Of a stretch of DNA of 61,727 bases, positions 39,781-48,122 are shown in pieces; within the stretch, counting starts at the first letter, position 1; every line of letters begins with the position of its first letter. This DNA is from Mycobacterium kyogaense. GTDB taxonomy: Bacteria; Actinomycetota; Actinomycetes; Mycobacteriales; Mycobacteriaceae. The notes beneath the pieces were generated by a model. It did not search any database and was not told the DNA's origin. It worked only from the letters and a program-made list of their open reading frames with translations. The DNA is taken from contig NZ_QJUA01000034.1 of NCBI RefSeq assembly GCF_003254575.1, positions 1 to 61,727 on the forward strand, read 5' to 3'. The translations under genes were made by a program, and so were the position numbers.

Positions 39781-41731
39781 TCACAACATCTTCCCACTGC
39801 GAGCAAGTGGTTAACCCATCTAGCGAATGCGACCGGTGGCACGGCAGATGAGCATGTGCGCCCGACGGCGCCCCGAACTGCGTGCGGTACAGCTCGGCGT
39901 AGCGGCCACCCCGCGCGAGAAGCTCCGGGTGCGTGCCGCGTTCGGAGATGCGGCCGTCCTCGACGACGAGAATCACGTCGGCCGCCCGAATCGTCGACAG
40001 GCGATGCGCGATCACCAGAGACGTGCGGCCGGCCAGCGCCTCCGCCAGCGCCTGCTGCACCTTGGCCTCCGATTCGGAGTCCAGCGATGCAGTCGCCTCG
40101 TCGAGCACCACCACGCGGGGCGCGGCCAGCAGCAGACGCGCGATGGTCAGCCGCTGCCGTTGCCCACCGGAGAGCCGGTAGCCGCGCTCCCCGACGATCG
40201 TGTCCAGACCGTCGGGCATGTCGGCGACCACCGTGTCGAGTCGGGCCCGGCGCAGGGCCTCCCAGATCTCGGCGTCGGTGGCATCCGGCGCCGCGAGCGC
40301 GACGTTGGCGCGGATCGACTCGTGGAACAGGTGCCCGTCCTGGGTGACCATGCCCACGGTGTCCTTCAGCGACGCGAATGTGGCGTCGCGGACATCGACT
40401 CCGTTGAGGCGGATGGCCCCGGACGACACGTCGTAGAGCCGGGCGAGCAGCGACGCCGTCGTCGACTTCCCGGCCCCCGACGAACCGACGAGCGCGATCA
40501 TCTGACCGGGCCGGGCCGTGAACGAGATGCCGTGCAGGACTTCGTCGCCACCACGGTCGTCCAGCTCGCTGACGTCTTCCAGCGAGGCCAGCGACACGGT
40601 GTCGGCAGCGGGATAGCCGAACCGGACATCGTCGAACTCGACGGTGACCGGGCCGTCGGGGATCGCCACCGCATCGGGGCGCTCCTGGATCAACGGCACC
40701 AGGTCGAGCACCTCGAAGACCCGCTCGAAGCTGACCAGTGCGGTCGCGATCTCCACGCGGGCGTTGGCGAGCGCGGTCAGCGGCGCGTAGAGCCGGGTGA
40801 GCAGCAGGGCCAGCGACACGATCGCCCCGGCCTGCAGATGGCCACCCAGCGCGAGCGCGCCGCCCAGGCCGTACACCAGCGCCAGCGCCAGCGCCGACAT
40901 CAGCGTCAGCGAGTTCATGAACGTCGACTGCAGCATCGCGGTACGCACCCCGATGTCGCGCACCCGGCCCGCCCGCAGCCCGAACTCGCGCGACTCGGCG
41001 TCCGCGTCGCCGAACAGCTTGATCAGCGTGGCGCCCGGCGCGGAGAACCGCTCGGTCATCTGGGTGTTCATCGTCGCGTTGTGTCCGGCGGACTCGCGTG
41101 ACAGCTTCGCCATCGCCGCGCCGATGCGGCGGGCCGGAAGCAGGAACAACGGCATCAGTGCCAGCGACACCAGGGTCACCTGCCAGGAGATGCTGATCAT
41201 CACGGCCAGCGTCAACGTCAGCGTGACGATGTTGGAGACCACGCCGGACAACGTGTCGGAGAACGCGCGCTGCGCCCCCATCACGTCGTTGCCCAGGCGG
41301 CTCACCAGCGCACCGGTGCGTGTCCGGGTGAAGAACGCCACGGGCATGCGCTGCACATGGTCGAACACCGCGGTGCGCAGATCCAGGATCAGACCCTCGC
41401 CGATCGTGGATGACAGCCAGCGAGTCAGCAACGACATCGCCGTCTCGGCGAGCGCCACGCCGGCGATCACCAGGGCCAGCACCACGACCGTGGCGACGGT
41501 GCCGCCTCGCGTGATCTCGTCGACCACGCGGCCCGCAAGCAACGGCGTCGCCACGGTCAGCACCGCACCGAGCACGCTGACCAGCAGGAACCACCCGAGC
41601 ATGCGATGATGCCGGGCGGCGAACCGCCAGATGCGCGCCATCAGCCGGCGATCTGCCAACGAATGCAGATCACCGCCCCGGGCGTGCGTCTGCCGGTACA
41701 GCGACTGCCGGGCAACCGTTTCCAAGCTCAT
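39773..41731 (-). CDS. ABC exporter half-transporter, first of three
   Basis: A 652-residue TMD-NBD half exporter. TMD helices run from FLLVSVLGAVLTVATPLLAG onward. The nucleotide domain is complete: Walker A GSSGAGKSTT, Q-loop VTQDGHLFH, signature LSGGQRQRLTIARLLL, Walker B with Glu (VVVLDEATASLD), IAHRLSTIRAA. The ATG at 41731 (MSLETVARQSLYRQ) was chosen with GGTGATGAG just before it. An insert after the first NBD strand (LASLEDVSELDDRGGDEVL) and a His/Cys-containing C-terminal extension (GAHAHLPCHRSHSLDGL) are extra. It is probably a homodimer on its own, or part of a three-gene export system with the next two genes. Divergent from the K+ channel. Confidence 0.9.
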   Translation of the reverse strand: MSLETVARQSLYRQTHARGGDLHSLADRRLMARIWRFAARHHRMLGWFLLVSVLGAVLTVATPLLAGRVVDEITRGGTVATVVVLALVIAGVALAETAMSLLTRWLSSTIGEGLILDLRTAVFDHVQRMPVAFFTRTRTGALVSRLGNDVMGAQRAFSDTLSGVVSNIVTLTLTLAVMISISWQVTLVSLALMPLFLLPARRIGAAMAKLSRESAGHNATMNTQMTERFSAPGATLIKLFGDADAESREFGLRAGRVRDIGVRTAMLQSTFMNSLTLMSALALALVYGLGGALALGGHLQAGAIVSLALLLTRLYAPLTALANARVEIATALVSFERVFEVLDLVPLIQERPDAVAIPDGPVTVEFDDVRFGYPAADTVSLASLEDVSELDDRGGDEVLHGISFTARPGQMIALVGSSGAGKSTTASLLARLYDVSSGAIRLNGVDVRDATFASLKDTVGMVTQDGHLFHESIRANVALAAPDATDAEIWEALRRARLDTVVADMPDGLDTIVGERGYRLSGGQRQRLTIARLLLAAPRVVVLDEATASLDSESEAKVQQALAEALAGRTSLVIAHRLSTIRAADVILVVEDGRISERGTHPELLARGGRYAELYRTQFGAPSGAHAHLPCHRSHSLDGLTTCSQWEDVVSG

Positions 41732-41832
41732 CTCATCACCGTAGAACCTCAACAATGGGTGAGGTCAAAGACTTCCCAGGCGGTCGCACTACCGTCAGAA
41801 CCGTCGCGACACGATTTCGAGGAGTACACGGC

Positions 41833-42579
41833 GTGGAGACCAAGTTGCAGGCCTGGGAGCGCCGCGCCGAGTGGCCGCTCGCGATCGCCGCACTACTGTT
41901 CCTGGCCGCCTACAGCGTCGAAGTGCTCGCGCTCCCCGCCGGGGCCGCCGCCGTGGCAGTCCACGTCGTCAGCGTCGTCACGTGGGCGATGTTCGTCGTC
42001 GACTACGCCGTGCGCCTGTACCTCGCCGAACACCGCTGGCGGTGGTTCTGGCGGCATCTGTTCGACCTCGCGATCGTGGCGCTGCCGATCCTGCGCCACC
42101 TGCGGCTACTGCGGCTGGTCACGCTCATCACGGTGCTCAACCGCGCCGTTGGTCACGCCATCCGCGGCCGCGTCGCGATGTACACCGTCGGCGGCGCGGT
42201 GCTTCTGATCTACGTGTCCTCGCTGGCCGTGCTGCAGGCCGAGAGGCACTACCCGAACGCCCACATCACCCACTTCGGCGAAGCGCTGTGGTGGGCGATG
42301 ACGACGATCACGACCGTCGGCTACGGCGACCTGACCCCGGTCAGCCCCACCGGACGGGTGATCGCGGTGCTGCTGATGATCGGCGGCATCAGCCTGCTCG
42401 GCTCGATCACCGCGACGTTGGCGTCGTGGCTCGTCCAGCGGGTGGCCGACGAGGACACCGCGGCGCAGATGGTGACGACCGCGCACATCGACACCCTGGT
42501 CCAGGAGATCGCCCAGCTGCGCGAGGAGGTGGCCCGGCTGGGTGACCCGGCGGCCACGCGCGACCGCCCCGACGGGTAA
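41833..42579 (+). CDS. Voltage-gated-type potassium channel
   Basis: A 248-residue K+ channel subunit. About five transmembrane helices precede the pore: IAALLFLAAYSVEVLALP, a long second segment, a third ending VDYAVRLYLAEH, a fourth with spaced Arg (LRHLRLLRLVTLI, S4-like), and VGGAVLLIYVSSLAVLQAE before the pore. The selectivity filter TVGYGD is at about 161-166, followed by the inner helix (VIAVLLMIGGISLLGSITAT). The cytosolic tail (AHIDTLVQEIAQLREEVARL) is a short coiled coil rather than an RCK domain. The GTG at 41833 is preferred because GAGGAGT lies 8 bp upstream; an ATG at 41755 would add 26 residues without a ribosome-binding site. Confidence 0.88.
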   Translation: METKLQAWERRAEWPLAIAALLFLAAYSVEVLALPAGAAAVAVHVVSVVTWAMFVVDYAVRLYLAEHRWRWFWRHLFDLAIVALPILRHLRLLRLVTLITVLNRAVGHAIRGRVAMYTVGGAVLLIYVSSLAVLQAERHYPNAHITHFGEALWWAMTTITTVGYGDLTPVSPTGRVIAVLLMIGGISLLGSITATLASWLVQRVADEDTAAQMVTTAHIDTLVQEIAQLREEVARLGDPAATRDRPDG

Positions 42580-42628
42580 CGGGCCAGGTTCCCGCAGCTT
42601 GGACCCGACGTCAGGCAAGATTGCGGGC

Positions 42629-43330
42629 ATGGACAGTCCAGTGGGTTCGCCCCGAGTGCTCGTGGTCGACGACGATCCCGACGTGCTGGCCTCGCTGGAG
42701 CGCGGCCTGCGGCTGTCCGGCTTCGACGTGTTCACCGCCGTCGACGGCGCCGAGGCGCTGCGCAGCGCCACCGAGACGCGGCCGGACGCGATCGTGCTCG
42801 ACATCAACATGCCGGTGCTCGACGGCGTGTCCGTGGTGACCGCGCTGCGCGCGATGGACAACGACGTGCCCGTCTGCGTGCTGTCGGCGCGCTCCTCCGT
42901 CGACGACCGGGTCGCCGGCCTGGAGGCCGGCGCCGACGACTACCTGGTCAAGCCGTTCGTGCTCGCCGAGCTGGTGGCGCGGGTCAAGGCGCTGCTGCGC
43001 CGGCGCGGATCGACGGCGACGTTCTCCTCGGAGACCATCGCGGTGGGTCCGCTCGAGGTCGACATCCCCGGCCGGCGCGCCCGCGTCGACGGCGTCGACG
43101 TCGACCTGACCAAGCGCGAATTCGACCTGCTCGCCGTGCTCGCCGAACACAAGACCGCGGTGCTGTCACGCGCCCAGCTCCTCGAGCTGGTGTGGGGCTA
43201 CGACTTCGCCGCCGACACCAACGTCGTCGACGTGTTCATCGGCTACCTGCGCCGCAAGCTCGAAGCCAACGGCGCGCCCCGCCTGCTGCACACCGTGCGC
43301 GGCGTCGGGTTCGTCCTGCGACAGCAGTAG
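42629..43330 (+). CDS. prrA: Response regulator PrrA
   Basis: A 233-residue OmpR-family response regulator, near-identical along its length to M. tuberculosis PrrA as remembered. The receiver has the acidic pocket VVDDD, the phosphoacceptor about Asp58 (IVLDINMPVLDGV), switch residues (LSAR) and Lys in VKPFVLAEL. The DNA-binding winged helix contains LTKREFDLLAVLAEHKTAVL and VDVFIGYLRRKLEA. PrrAB is an essential two-component system linked to respiration, nitrogen and intracellular adaptation in mycobacteria. ATG at 42629, 49 bp after the K+ channel stop; prrB begins 13 bp downstream. Same gene order as in M. tuberculosis. Confidence 0.97.
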   Translation: MDSPVGSPRVLVVDDDPDVLASLERGLRLSGFDVFTAVDGAEALRSATETRPDAIVLDINMPVLDGVSVVTALRAMDNDVPVCVLSARSSVDDRVAGLEAGADDYLVKPFVLAELVARVKALLRRRGSTATFSSETIAVGPLEVDIPGRRARVDGVDVDLTKREFDLLAVLAEHKTAVLSRAQLLELVWGYDFAADTNVVDVFIGYLRRKLEANGAPRLLHTVRGVGFVLRQQ

Positions 43331-43343
43331 TCGTGATCCGCTC

Positions 43344-44684
43344 ATGATCGTGGTGTCGCGGATTTTCCGCCGCACGCCGTCGCTGCGCACCCGCGTCGCG
43401 TTCGCCACCGCGATCGCCGCGGCCATCGTGGTCGGGATCGTCGGCGCCGTCGTCTGGGTCGGCATCACCCAGGACCGCAAGGAGCGCCTCGACCGGCGCC
43501 TCGACGAAGCCGCGGGCTTCGCGATCCCGTTCCTGCCGCGCGGCCTCGACGAGATCCCGCCCTCCCCCAACGACCAGGACGCCGTCATCACCGTCCGGCG
43601 TGCCGACGGCCAGGTGACCTCGAACTCCGTCGTGCTGCCCGAACTGCCACCCGGCTACGCCGACACCACGGTCGACGGAGTGCGCTACCGGGTGCGCACC
43701 GTCGAGCTGTCCGCGCCCGAGCCGATGTCGGTCGCCGTCGGCGCCACCTACGACGCGACGATCAACGACACCAACAACCTGCATCGCCGGGTGCTGATCA
43801 TCTGCACGTTGGCGGTGGGCGCGGCGACCTTCGGCGGATGGCTGCTGGCGGCGTTCGCGGTGCGCCCGTTCAAGCGGCTGGCGCAGCAGACCCGCCAGAT
43901 CGAGGCGGGTGACGAAGCACCCGACATCGACATCCGGGGCGCCACCGAAGCCGTCGAGATCGCCGACGCCATCAAGGGTCTGGTCGGCCGCGTGTGGGAG
44001 GAGCAGGGCCGCACCAAGGCGGCGTTGGCCTCGGCCCGCGACTTCGCGTCGGTCTCGGCCCACGAGCTGCGCACCCCGCTGACCGCGATGCGCACCAACC
44101 TCGAAGTGCTCGCGACGCTCGACCTCGGCGAGGAGCAACGCAAGGAGGTCGTCGGCGACGTCATCCGCACCCAGACCCGGATCGAGGCGACCTTGGGCGC
44201 ACTGGAGCGGCTGGCGCAGGGAGAGCTGTCCACCGAGGACGACCATGTGCCCGTCGACATCACCGAACTTCTCGACCGCGCCGCGCACGACGCGATGCGC
44301 GTCTACCCCGATCTGGAGGTGTCGCTGGTGCCGGCGCCGACGGTGATCATCGTCGGATTGCCCGCCGGCCTGCGGCTGGCTGTCGACAACGCGATCGCCA
44401 ACGCGGTCAAACACGGCGGCGCGACACGGGTGCAACTGTCCGCGGTCAGCTCACGCGCCGGTGTGGAGATCGCGATCGACGACGACGGCGTCGGCGTGCC
44501 AGAGGAGGAGCGCACGGTGGTGTTCGAGCGGTTCTCCCGGGGCTCGACGGCGTCGCACTCCGGCTCGGGTCTGGGGCTGGCGTTGGTGGCGCAGCAGGCC
44601 GAATTACACGGCGGGACAGCGGCATTGCAGGCCAGCCCGCTGGGCGGTGCGCGCCTGCTGCTGCGGCTGCCCGGGCCGCGCTAG
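43344..44684 (+). CDS. prrB: Sensor histidine kinase PrrB
   Basis: A 446-residue membrane kinase: transmembrane helix ~18-42, extracytoplasmic domain to ~150, second helix ~151-172, HAMP segment (FAVRPFKRLAQQTRQIEAGD), dimerisation/phosphoacceptor segment SVSAHELRTPLTAMR with His240, and the ATPase domain with N box (LRLAVDNAIANAVKHGG), G1 (AIDDDGVGVPEEE) and G2 (HSGSGLGLALVAQQAELHGG). All catalytic residues are intact. It phosphorylates PrrA. ATG at 43344, 13 bp after prrA. The signal sensed is unknown. The end is convergent to the FKBP gene, with 40 bp containing that gene's vestigial second 3' end. Confidence 0.96.
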   Translation: MIVVSRIFRRTPSLRTRVAFATAIAAAIVVGIVGAVVWVGITQDRKERLDRRLDEAAGFAIPFLPRGLDEIPPSPNDQDAVITVRRADGQVTSNSVVLPELPPGYADTTVDGVRYRVRTVELSAPEPMSVAVGATYDATINDTNNLHRRVLIICTLAVGAATFGGWLLAAFAVRPFKRLAQQTRQIEAGDEAPDIDIRGATEAVEIADAIKGLVGRVWEEQGRTKAALASARDFASVSAHELRTPLTAMRTNLEVLATLDLGEEQRKEVVGDVIRTQTRIEATLGALERLAQGELSTEDDHVPVDITELLDRAAHDAMRVYPDLEVSLVPAPTVIIVGLPAGLRLAVDNAIANAVKHGGATRVQLSAVSSRAGVEIAIDDDGVGVPEEERTVVFERFSRGSTASHSGSGLGLALVAQQAELHGGTAALQASPLGGARLLLRLPGPR

Positions 44685-44687
44685 CTC

Positions 44688-44723
44688 TTAGCGAGCGCCG
44701 AGCAGGTCGATGATGACAATGAC
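44688..44723 (-). pseudogene. Vestigial second copy of the FKBP gene 3' end
   Basis: Immediately downstream of the FKBP stop, shifted by one base, the minus strand reads VIVIIDLLGAR and then TAA. This is a near-copy of the intact C-terminus VIDLLATR. It has no start and is not expressed as a gene. It shows that the 3' end of the FKBP gene was duplicated or replaced by recombination, leaving the older end behind. Confidence 0.85.
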
Positions 44724-44724
44724 G

Positions 44725-45087
44725 TCATCGGGTAGCCAGAAGGTCGATGACAAAGATCAAAGTCTTGCCCGACAGGCGGTGTCCGCCGCCGGCCGGACCG
44801 TAGGCCTGCTCCGGCGGGATGGTCAGCTTGCGCCGGCCGCCGACCTTCATCCCCGGAATGCCGTCCTGCCAGCCCTGGATCAACCCGCGCAACGGGAACT
44901 CGATGGACTCACCGCGGTTCCAGGAGCTGTCGAACTCCTCGCCGGTGTCGTACTCGACGCCGAGATAGTGCACCTCGACGTTGGCGCCCGGGACCGCTTC
45001 GGGGCCGTCGCCGACGACGATGTCTTCGATCACCAACTCGGTGGGTGCGGGGCCGTCGGGGAATTCGATCTCGGGTTTGGTCGCCAT
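44725..45087 (-). CDS. FKBP-type peptidyl-prolyl cis-trans isomerase
   Basis: A 120-residue single-domain FKBP, an isomerase of Xaa-Pro bonds and protein-folding helper. Motifs line up with the fold: VEVHYLGVEYDTGEEFDSSW, SIEFPLRGLIQGWQDGIPGM, VGGRRKLTIPPEQAYGP and the last strand LIFVIDLL. Pocket residues Asp, Phe and Trp (in FDSSW and GWQDG) are present. No signal peptide, so cytosolic. The start is ATG at 45087. The C-terminus ends ATR*, followed by a vestigial duplicate end (44688-44723), so this end is probably the more recent one. Convergent to prrB. Confidence 0.93.
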   Translation of the reverse strand: MATKPEIEFPDGPAPTELVIEDIVVGDGPEAVPGANVEVHYLGVEYDTGEEFDSSWNRGESIEFPLRGLIQGWQDGIPGMKVGGRRKLTIPPEQAYGPAGGGHRLSGKTLIFVIDLLATR

Positions 45088-45096
45088 GCGCTCAGC

Positions 45097-45846
45097 CTAG
45101 ACCGGCGCCTCGCCCGGCGACCGGACCTCCTCGGGCTGCAACCACTCGGTGGGCCGCAGCAGCACCACCTCGGGAAGGATGCACGCCGCCGACAGGCGCG
45201 TCGTCATCCGCACGACCTCGGCGACGTCGCGCGGCGTGATCATCGTCGAGGCCTCGATGGAGTCGCGGTAGACGTCGGCCATCGCCGTGTCCACCAGACC
45301 CGGGCAGATCGCGGTGGCCTTGATGCCCGAGGTCGCGAGCTCGTCGTGCAGCGATTCGGTGAACCCCACGACGGCGGCCTTGGTCGCCGAGTAGGACGAC
45401 AGCGTGGCCTCCCCGCGCTTGCCCGCATTCGACGCCGTGTTCACGATTTGAGCCCAACCGTGTTGCCGCACAGCTTCTCTGAGTAGTGGCTGACATTTCG
45501 CGGTCAGCAGCACGACGGCGCGGATGTTGACGGCCAGCTGCGCGTCGAGGAACTCCGCGGTGATGTCGGCGACCGCCCGGTTCCCGGCGATCCCCGCGTT
45601 GTTCACCAGCAGGTCCAGCGCCCCGTACCGGTCGGCGTGGAACGCGACCACCTCGTCGAGAAACGACTCCTCGGCCAGCGAGCCGGCGATCGTGTGGACC
45701 GCCGATCCGCCGATGGACGTGGCGACCGCAGCCAGCTTGGCCGGATCTCGGCCGACCAGGGTCAACGCGAAACCCTCCTCGTGCAGGGCTGCCGCGATCG
45801 CCGCTCCGATACCGCCGGACGCCCCGGTCACCAGGGCACTACGCAT
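45097..45846 (-). CDS. Classical short-chain dehydrogenase/reductase
   Basis: A 249-residue SDR with all classical elements: TGASGGIG near residue 8, NNAG in DLLVNNAGIAGN, catalytic Ser in VNTASNAGKRG, and the Tyr-Lys pair in SSYSATKAAVVGFTESL, followed by AICPGLVDTAMAD. The Arg in LVGRDPAKL fits NADPH. Substrate unknown. The ATG at 45846 (MRSALVTGASGGIG) was chosen; the frame is open upstream but overlaps the divergent DUF2630 gene region. It ends 9 bp before the FKBP start, so the two may be co-transcribed. Confidence 0.92.
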   Translation of the reverse strand: MRSALVTGASGGIGAAIAAALHEEGFALTLVGRDPAKLAAVATSIGGSAVHTIAGSLAEESFLDEVVAFHADRYGALDLLVNNAGIAGNRAVADITAEFLDAQLAVNIRAVVLLTAKCQPLLREAVRQHGWAQIVNTASNAGKRGEATLSSYSATKAAVVGFTESLHDELATSGIKATAICPGLVDTAMADVYRDSIEASTMITPRDVAEVVRMTTRLSAACILPEVVLLRPTEWLQPEEVRSPGEAPV

Positions 45847-45889
45847 GGTCACCGGTTCATTAGATCGCGCCGAGGGGCAGACTGTAGGC

Positions 45890-46138
45890 GTGGCCAACGA
45901 CGAAGACATCCTCGCCCAGGTGAACCAGCTCGTCGCGGAGGAGAAAGACCTCCGCGCCAAGCTGCAGCATCACGAGATCGACGAGTCCGAAGAGCACCAG
46001 CGGTTGCGCGCCGTGGAGGTCAAGCTCGACCAGTGCTGGGATCTGCTGCGCCAGCGCCGGGCGCTGCGCGAGACCGGTGGTGACCCGACCGCCGCGCAGG
46101 TGCGTCCGGCGGACGAGGTCGAGGGCTACCTGAACTGA
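45890..46138 (+). CDS. DUF2630 family protein (Rv0898c-like)
   Basis: An 82-residue helical protein matching DUF2630: DEDILAQVNQLVAEEKDLRA, then LQHHEIDESEEHQRLRAVEV, then LDQCWDLLRQRRALRETGGD and a short acidic end (PADEVEGYLN). The family is a small two-helix bundle common in actinobacteria, function unknown. GTG start at 45890 with GAGGGG about 12 bp upstream. It corresponds by position and sequence to Rv0898c. The stop is 2 bp before the FAD oxidoreductase, so they form an operon. Confidence 0.9.
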   Translation: MANDEDILAQVNQLVAEEKDLRAKLQHHEIDESEEHQRLRAVEVKLDQCWDLLRQRRALRETGGDPTAAQVRPADEVEGYLN

Positions 46139-46140
46139 GC

Positions 46141-47697
46141 GTGGCCTCGGACTCCCGCACCGACGTCGTCATCGTCGGCGGCGGGCACAACGGTCTGGTG
46201 GCAGCCGGGTACCTGGCCCGGGCCGGCCGTCGGGTGTGCGTGTTGGAGCGGCTCGACCACGTCGGTGGCGCCGCCGTGTCGGCCCACGCCTTCGACGGCG
46301 TCGACGCGCGTCTGTCGCGGTACTCCTATCTGGTGAGCCTGCTGCCGCAGCGCATCATCGACGACCTCGGGGTCCGGGTGCGTCTCGTGCGACGCCGCTG
46401 GTCGTCCTACACCCCCGACCCGGCGTCCGGCGGCCGCACGGGACTGCTGGTCGGGCCGGCCTCCACGTTCGGCGCCGTGGGCGCGGGGGACGACGAGGCC
46501 GGCTTCGACGAGTTCTACCGGCGCTGCAACACCGTGACGTCGCGGGTCTGGCCGACGCTGACCGAACCGTTGCGCACCCGCTCGGATCTGCGTCTGGCAG
46601 TCGGCGGGGGTCCTGACGAAGAGTGGGCATGGCGGGCGCTCGTCGACCAGCCCATCGGGGACGCGATCACCTCGGCGGTGCGCAACGACCTGGTCCGCGG
46701 CGTGATGGCCACCGATGCCCTGATCGGAACCTATGCCGCGCTGGAGGATTCGGCGCTGCAGCAGAATGTCTGCTTCCTGTACCACCTGATCGGCGGCGGC
46801 ACCGGGGACTGGGATGTGCCGGTCGGCGGTATGGGCGCGGTCAGCGGAGCGCTCGCCGCAGCGGCCGCGGGCTTCGGCGCCGACATCCGCACCGGGGCCG
46901 AGGTCGAGTCGATCACCCCCGACGGCGAGGTGCGCTACTGCCAGGACGGTGTGCAGCACCGTGTCGTCGCCGACCACGTGCTGGCCAACGTCACGCCGAC
47001 GGTGCTGGCCCGACTTCTCGGAGAAGACGCGCCCGACAGCGCGCCCGGCGCGCAGGTCAAGGTCAACCTGATGCTGCGGCGGCTCCCCCGGTTGCGCGAC
47101 GACAGCGTCACCGTCGAGCAAGCCTTCGGCGGCACCTTCCACATCAACGAGACGTACAGCCAACTCGAGTCGGCCTACCGACGCGCCGCAGAAGGCGCAG
47201 TGCCGGAGCCGCTTCCGTGCGAGATCTACTGCCACTCACTGGCCGACCCCACGATCCTGTCGGATGAGCTGCGCGCCTCGGGCGCTCACACGTTGACGGT
47301 GTTCGGGCTACACACCCCACACCACCTGATGACGGCAGGCACCCCGGAGCGCCTGCGTGACACGCTGACCTCCGCGGTCTTGACGTCGTTGAATTCCGTT
47401 CTCGCCGAGCCGATTCACGACGTCCTGATGGAGGACGCGGCGGGCCGGCTGTGCATCGAGACGAAGACGACCGCCGACCTCGACGATGCGCTGGGAATGA
47501 CGAACGGCCACATCTTCCACGGCGCGCTGACGTGGCCCTTCGCCGAGGACGACGAGCCACTCTCGACGCCGGCGCAGCGCTGGGGCGTGGCCACCGCGCA
47601 CGACCGAATCCTGTTGTGCGGATCGGGGGCTCGCCGCGGCGGCGCCGTCTCGGGCATCGGGGGGCACAACGCGGCGATGGCGGTGCTGGACCGCTAG
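46141..47697 (+). CDS. FAD-dependent oxidoreductase (phytoene-desaturase-like, Rv0897c-like)
   Basis: A 518-residue flavoprotein. Dinucleotide-binding motif VVIVGGGHNGLVAAGYLARA at the N-terminus, followed by the Glu of VLERLDHVGGAAVS, and a C-terminal FAD segment LCGSGARRGGAVSGIGGHNA. The middle (VCFLYHLIGGGTGDWDVPVG, then GGMGAVSGALAAAAAGFGAD) is the substrate-domain pattern of the carotenoid/phytoene desaturase and pyridine oxidoreductase group. It matches Rv0897c in place and type; the substrate is unknown. GTG start at 46141, 2 bp after the DUF2630 stop. Convergent overlap of 4 bp with the MarR gene. Confidence 0.92.
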   Translation: MASDSRTDVVIVGGGHNGLVAAGYLARAGRRVCVLERLDHVGGAAVSAHAFDGVDARLSRYSYLVSLLPQRIIDDLGVRVRLVRRRWSSYTPDPASGGRTGLLVGPASTFGAVGAGDDEAGFDEFYRRCNTVTSRVWPTLTEPLRTRSDLRLAVGGGPDEEWAWRALVDQPIGDAITSAVRNDLVRGVMATDALIGTYAALEDSALQQNVCFLYHLIGGGTGDWDVPVGGMGAVSGALAAAAAGFGADIRTGAEVESITPDGEVRYCQDGVQHRVVADHVLANVTPTVLARLLGEDAPDSAPGAQVKVNLMLRRLPRLRDDSVTVEQAFGGTFHINETYSQLESAYRRAAEGAVPEPLPCEIYCHSLADPTILSDELRASGAHTLTVFGLHTPHHLMTAGTPERLRDTLTSAVLTSLNSVLAEPIHDVLMEDAAGRLCIETKTTADLDDALGMTNGHIFHGALTWPFAEDDEPLSTPAQRWGVATAHDRILLCGSGARRGGAVSGIGGHNAAMAVLDR

Positions 47698-48122
47698 CCG
47701 GGTGGTCGGCCGGCCAGCTTGTCCAGCAGCGTCCGCAGCGTCGCCAGGTCGTCGGCGTCCAGGCCGGTCAGCATCGGCGGCGCCGGATCGCGGACGTCGT
47801 CGATCGCGCGCACCAGCTCGTGCCCCGCATCGGTCAGCGACACCACCTTGCAGCGCCGGTTGCGCGGATCGATCTCGCGAACCACGAGTCCGCGCTCTTC
47901 CAGGTCATTGATCGCGACTGTGGCGGCGGGCGCGTCGATGGTCGCCGCGGCGGCGAGTTCCTTGACCGTCATCGGAGCACGACGGAGACGCGTCAGGATG
48001 CGAACACGGCTGAACGGTAGACCGGCGCGCTCGACGACGAGCCGCTTCCATCCGTCGAGGTTGTCCATGACCAGCGCGGACATGTCGCGCCAGACCTTGT
48101 CGGCCGCCGAGTCACCGGACAT
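47694..48122 (-). CDS. MarR-family transcriptional regulator
   Basis: A 142-residue winged-helix repressor-type regulator. The DNA-binding region is LTRLRRAPMTVKELAAAATI followed by VAINDLEERGLVVREIDP and the wing NRRCKVVSLTDAGHEL. A MarR often represses a divergent or co-transcribed efflux gene; here the MFS gene lies upstream on the same strand and overlaps it by 11 bp. The natural target is probably the box at the MFS start (49567-49587) (inference). ATG at 48122 chosen; a start two codons upstream is open. The end overlaps the convergent FAD oxidoreductase gene by 4 bp. Confidence 0.88.
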   Translation of the reverse strand: MSGDSAADKVWRDMSALVMDNLDGWKRLVVERAGLPFSRVRILTRLRRAPMTVKELAAAATIDAPAATVAINDLEERGLVVREIDPRNRRCKVVSLTDAGHELVRAIDDVRDPAPPMLTGLDADDLATLRTLLDKLAGRPPG

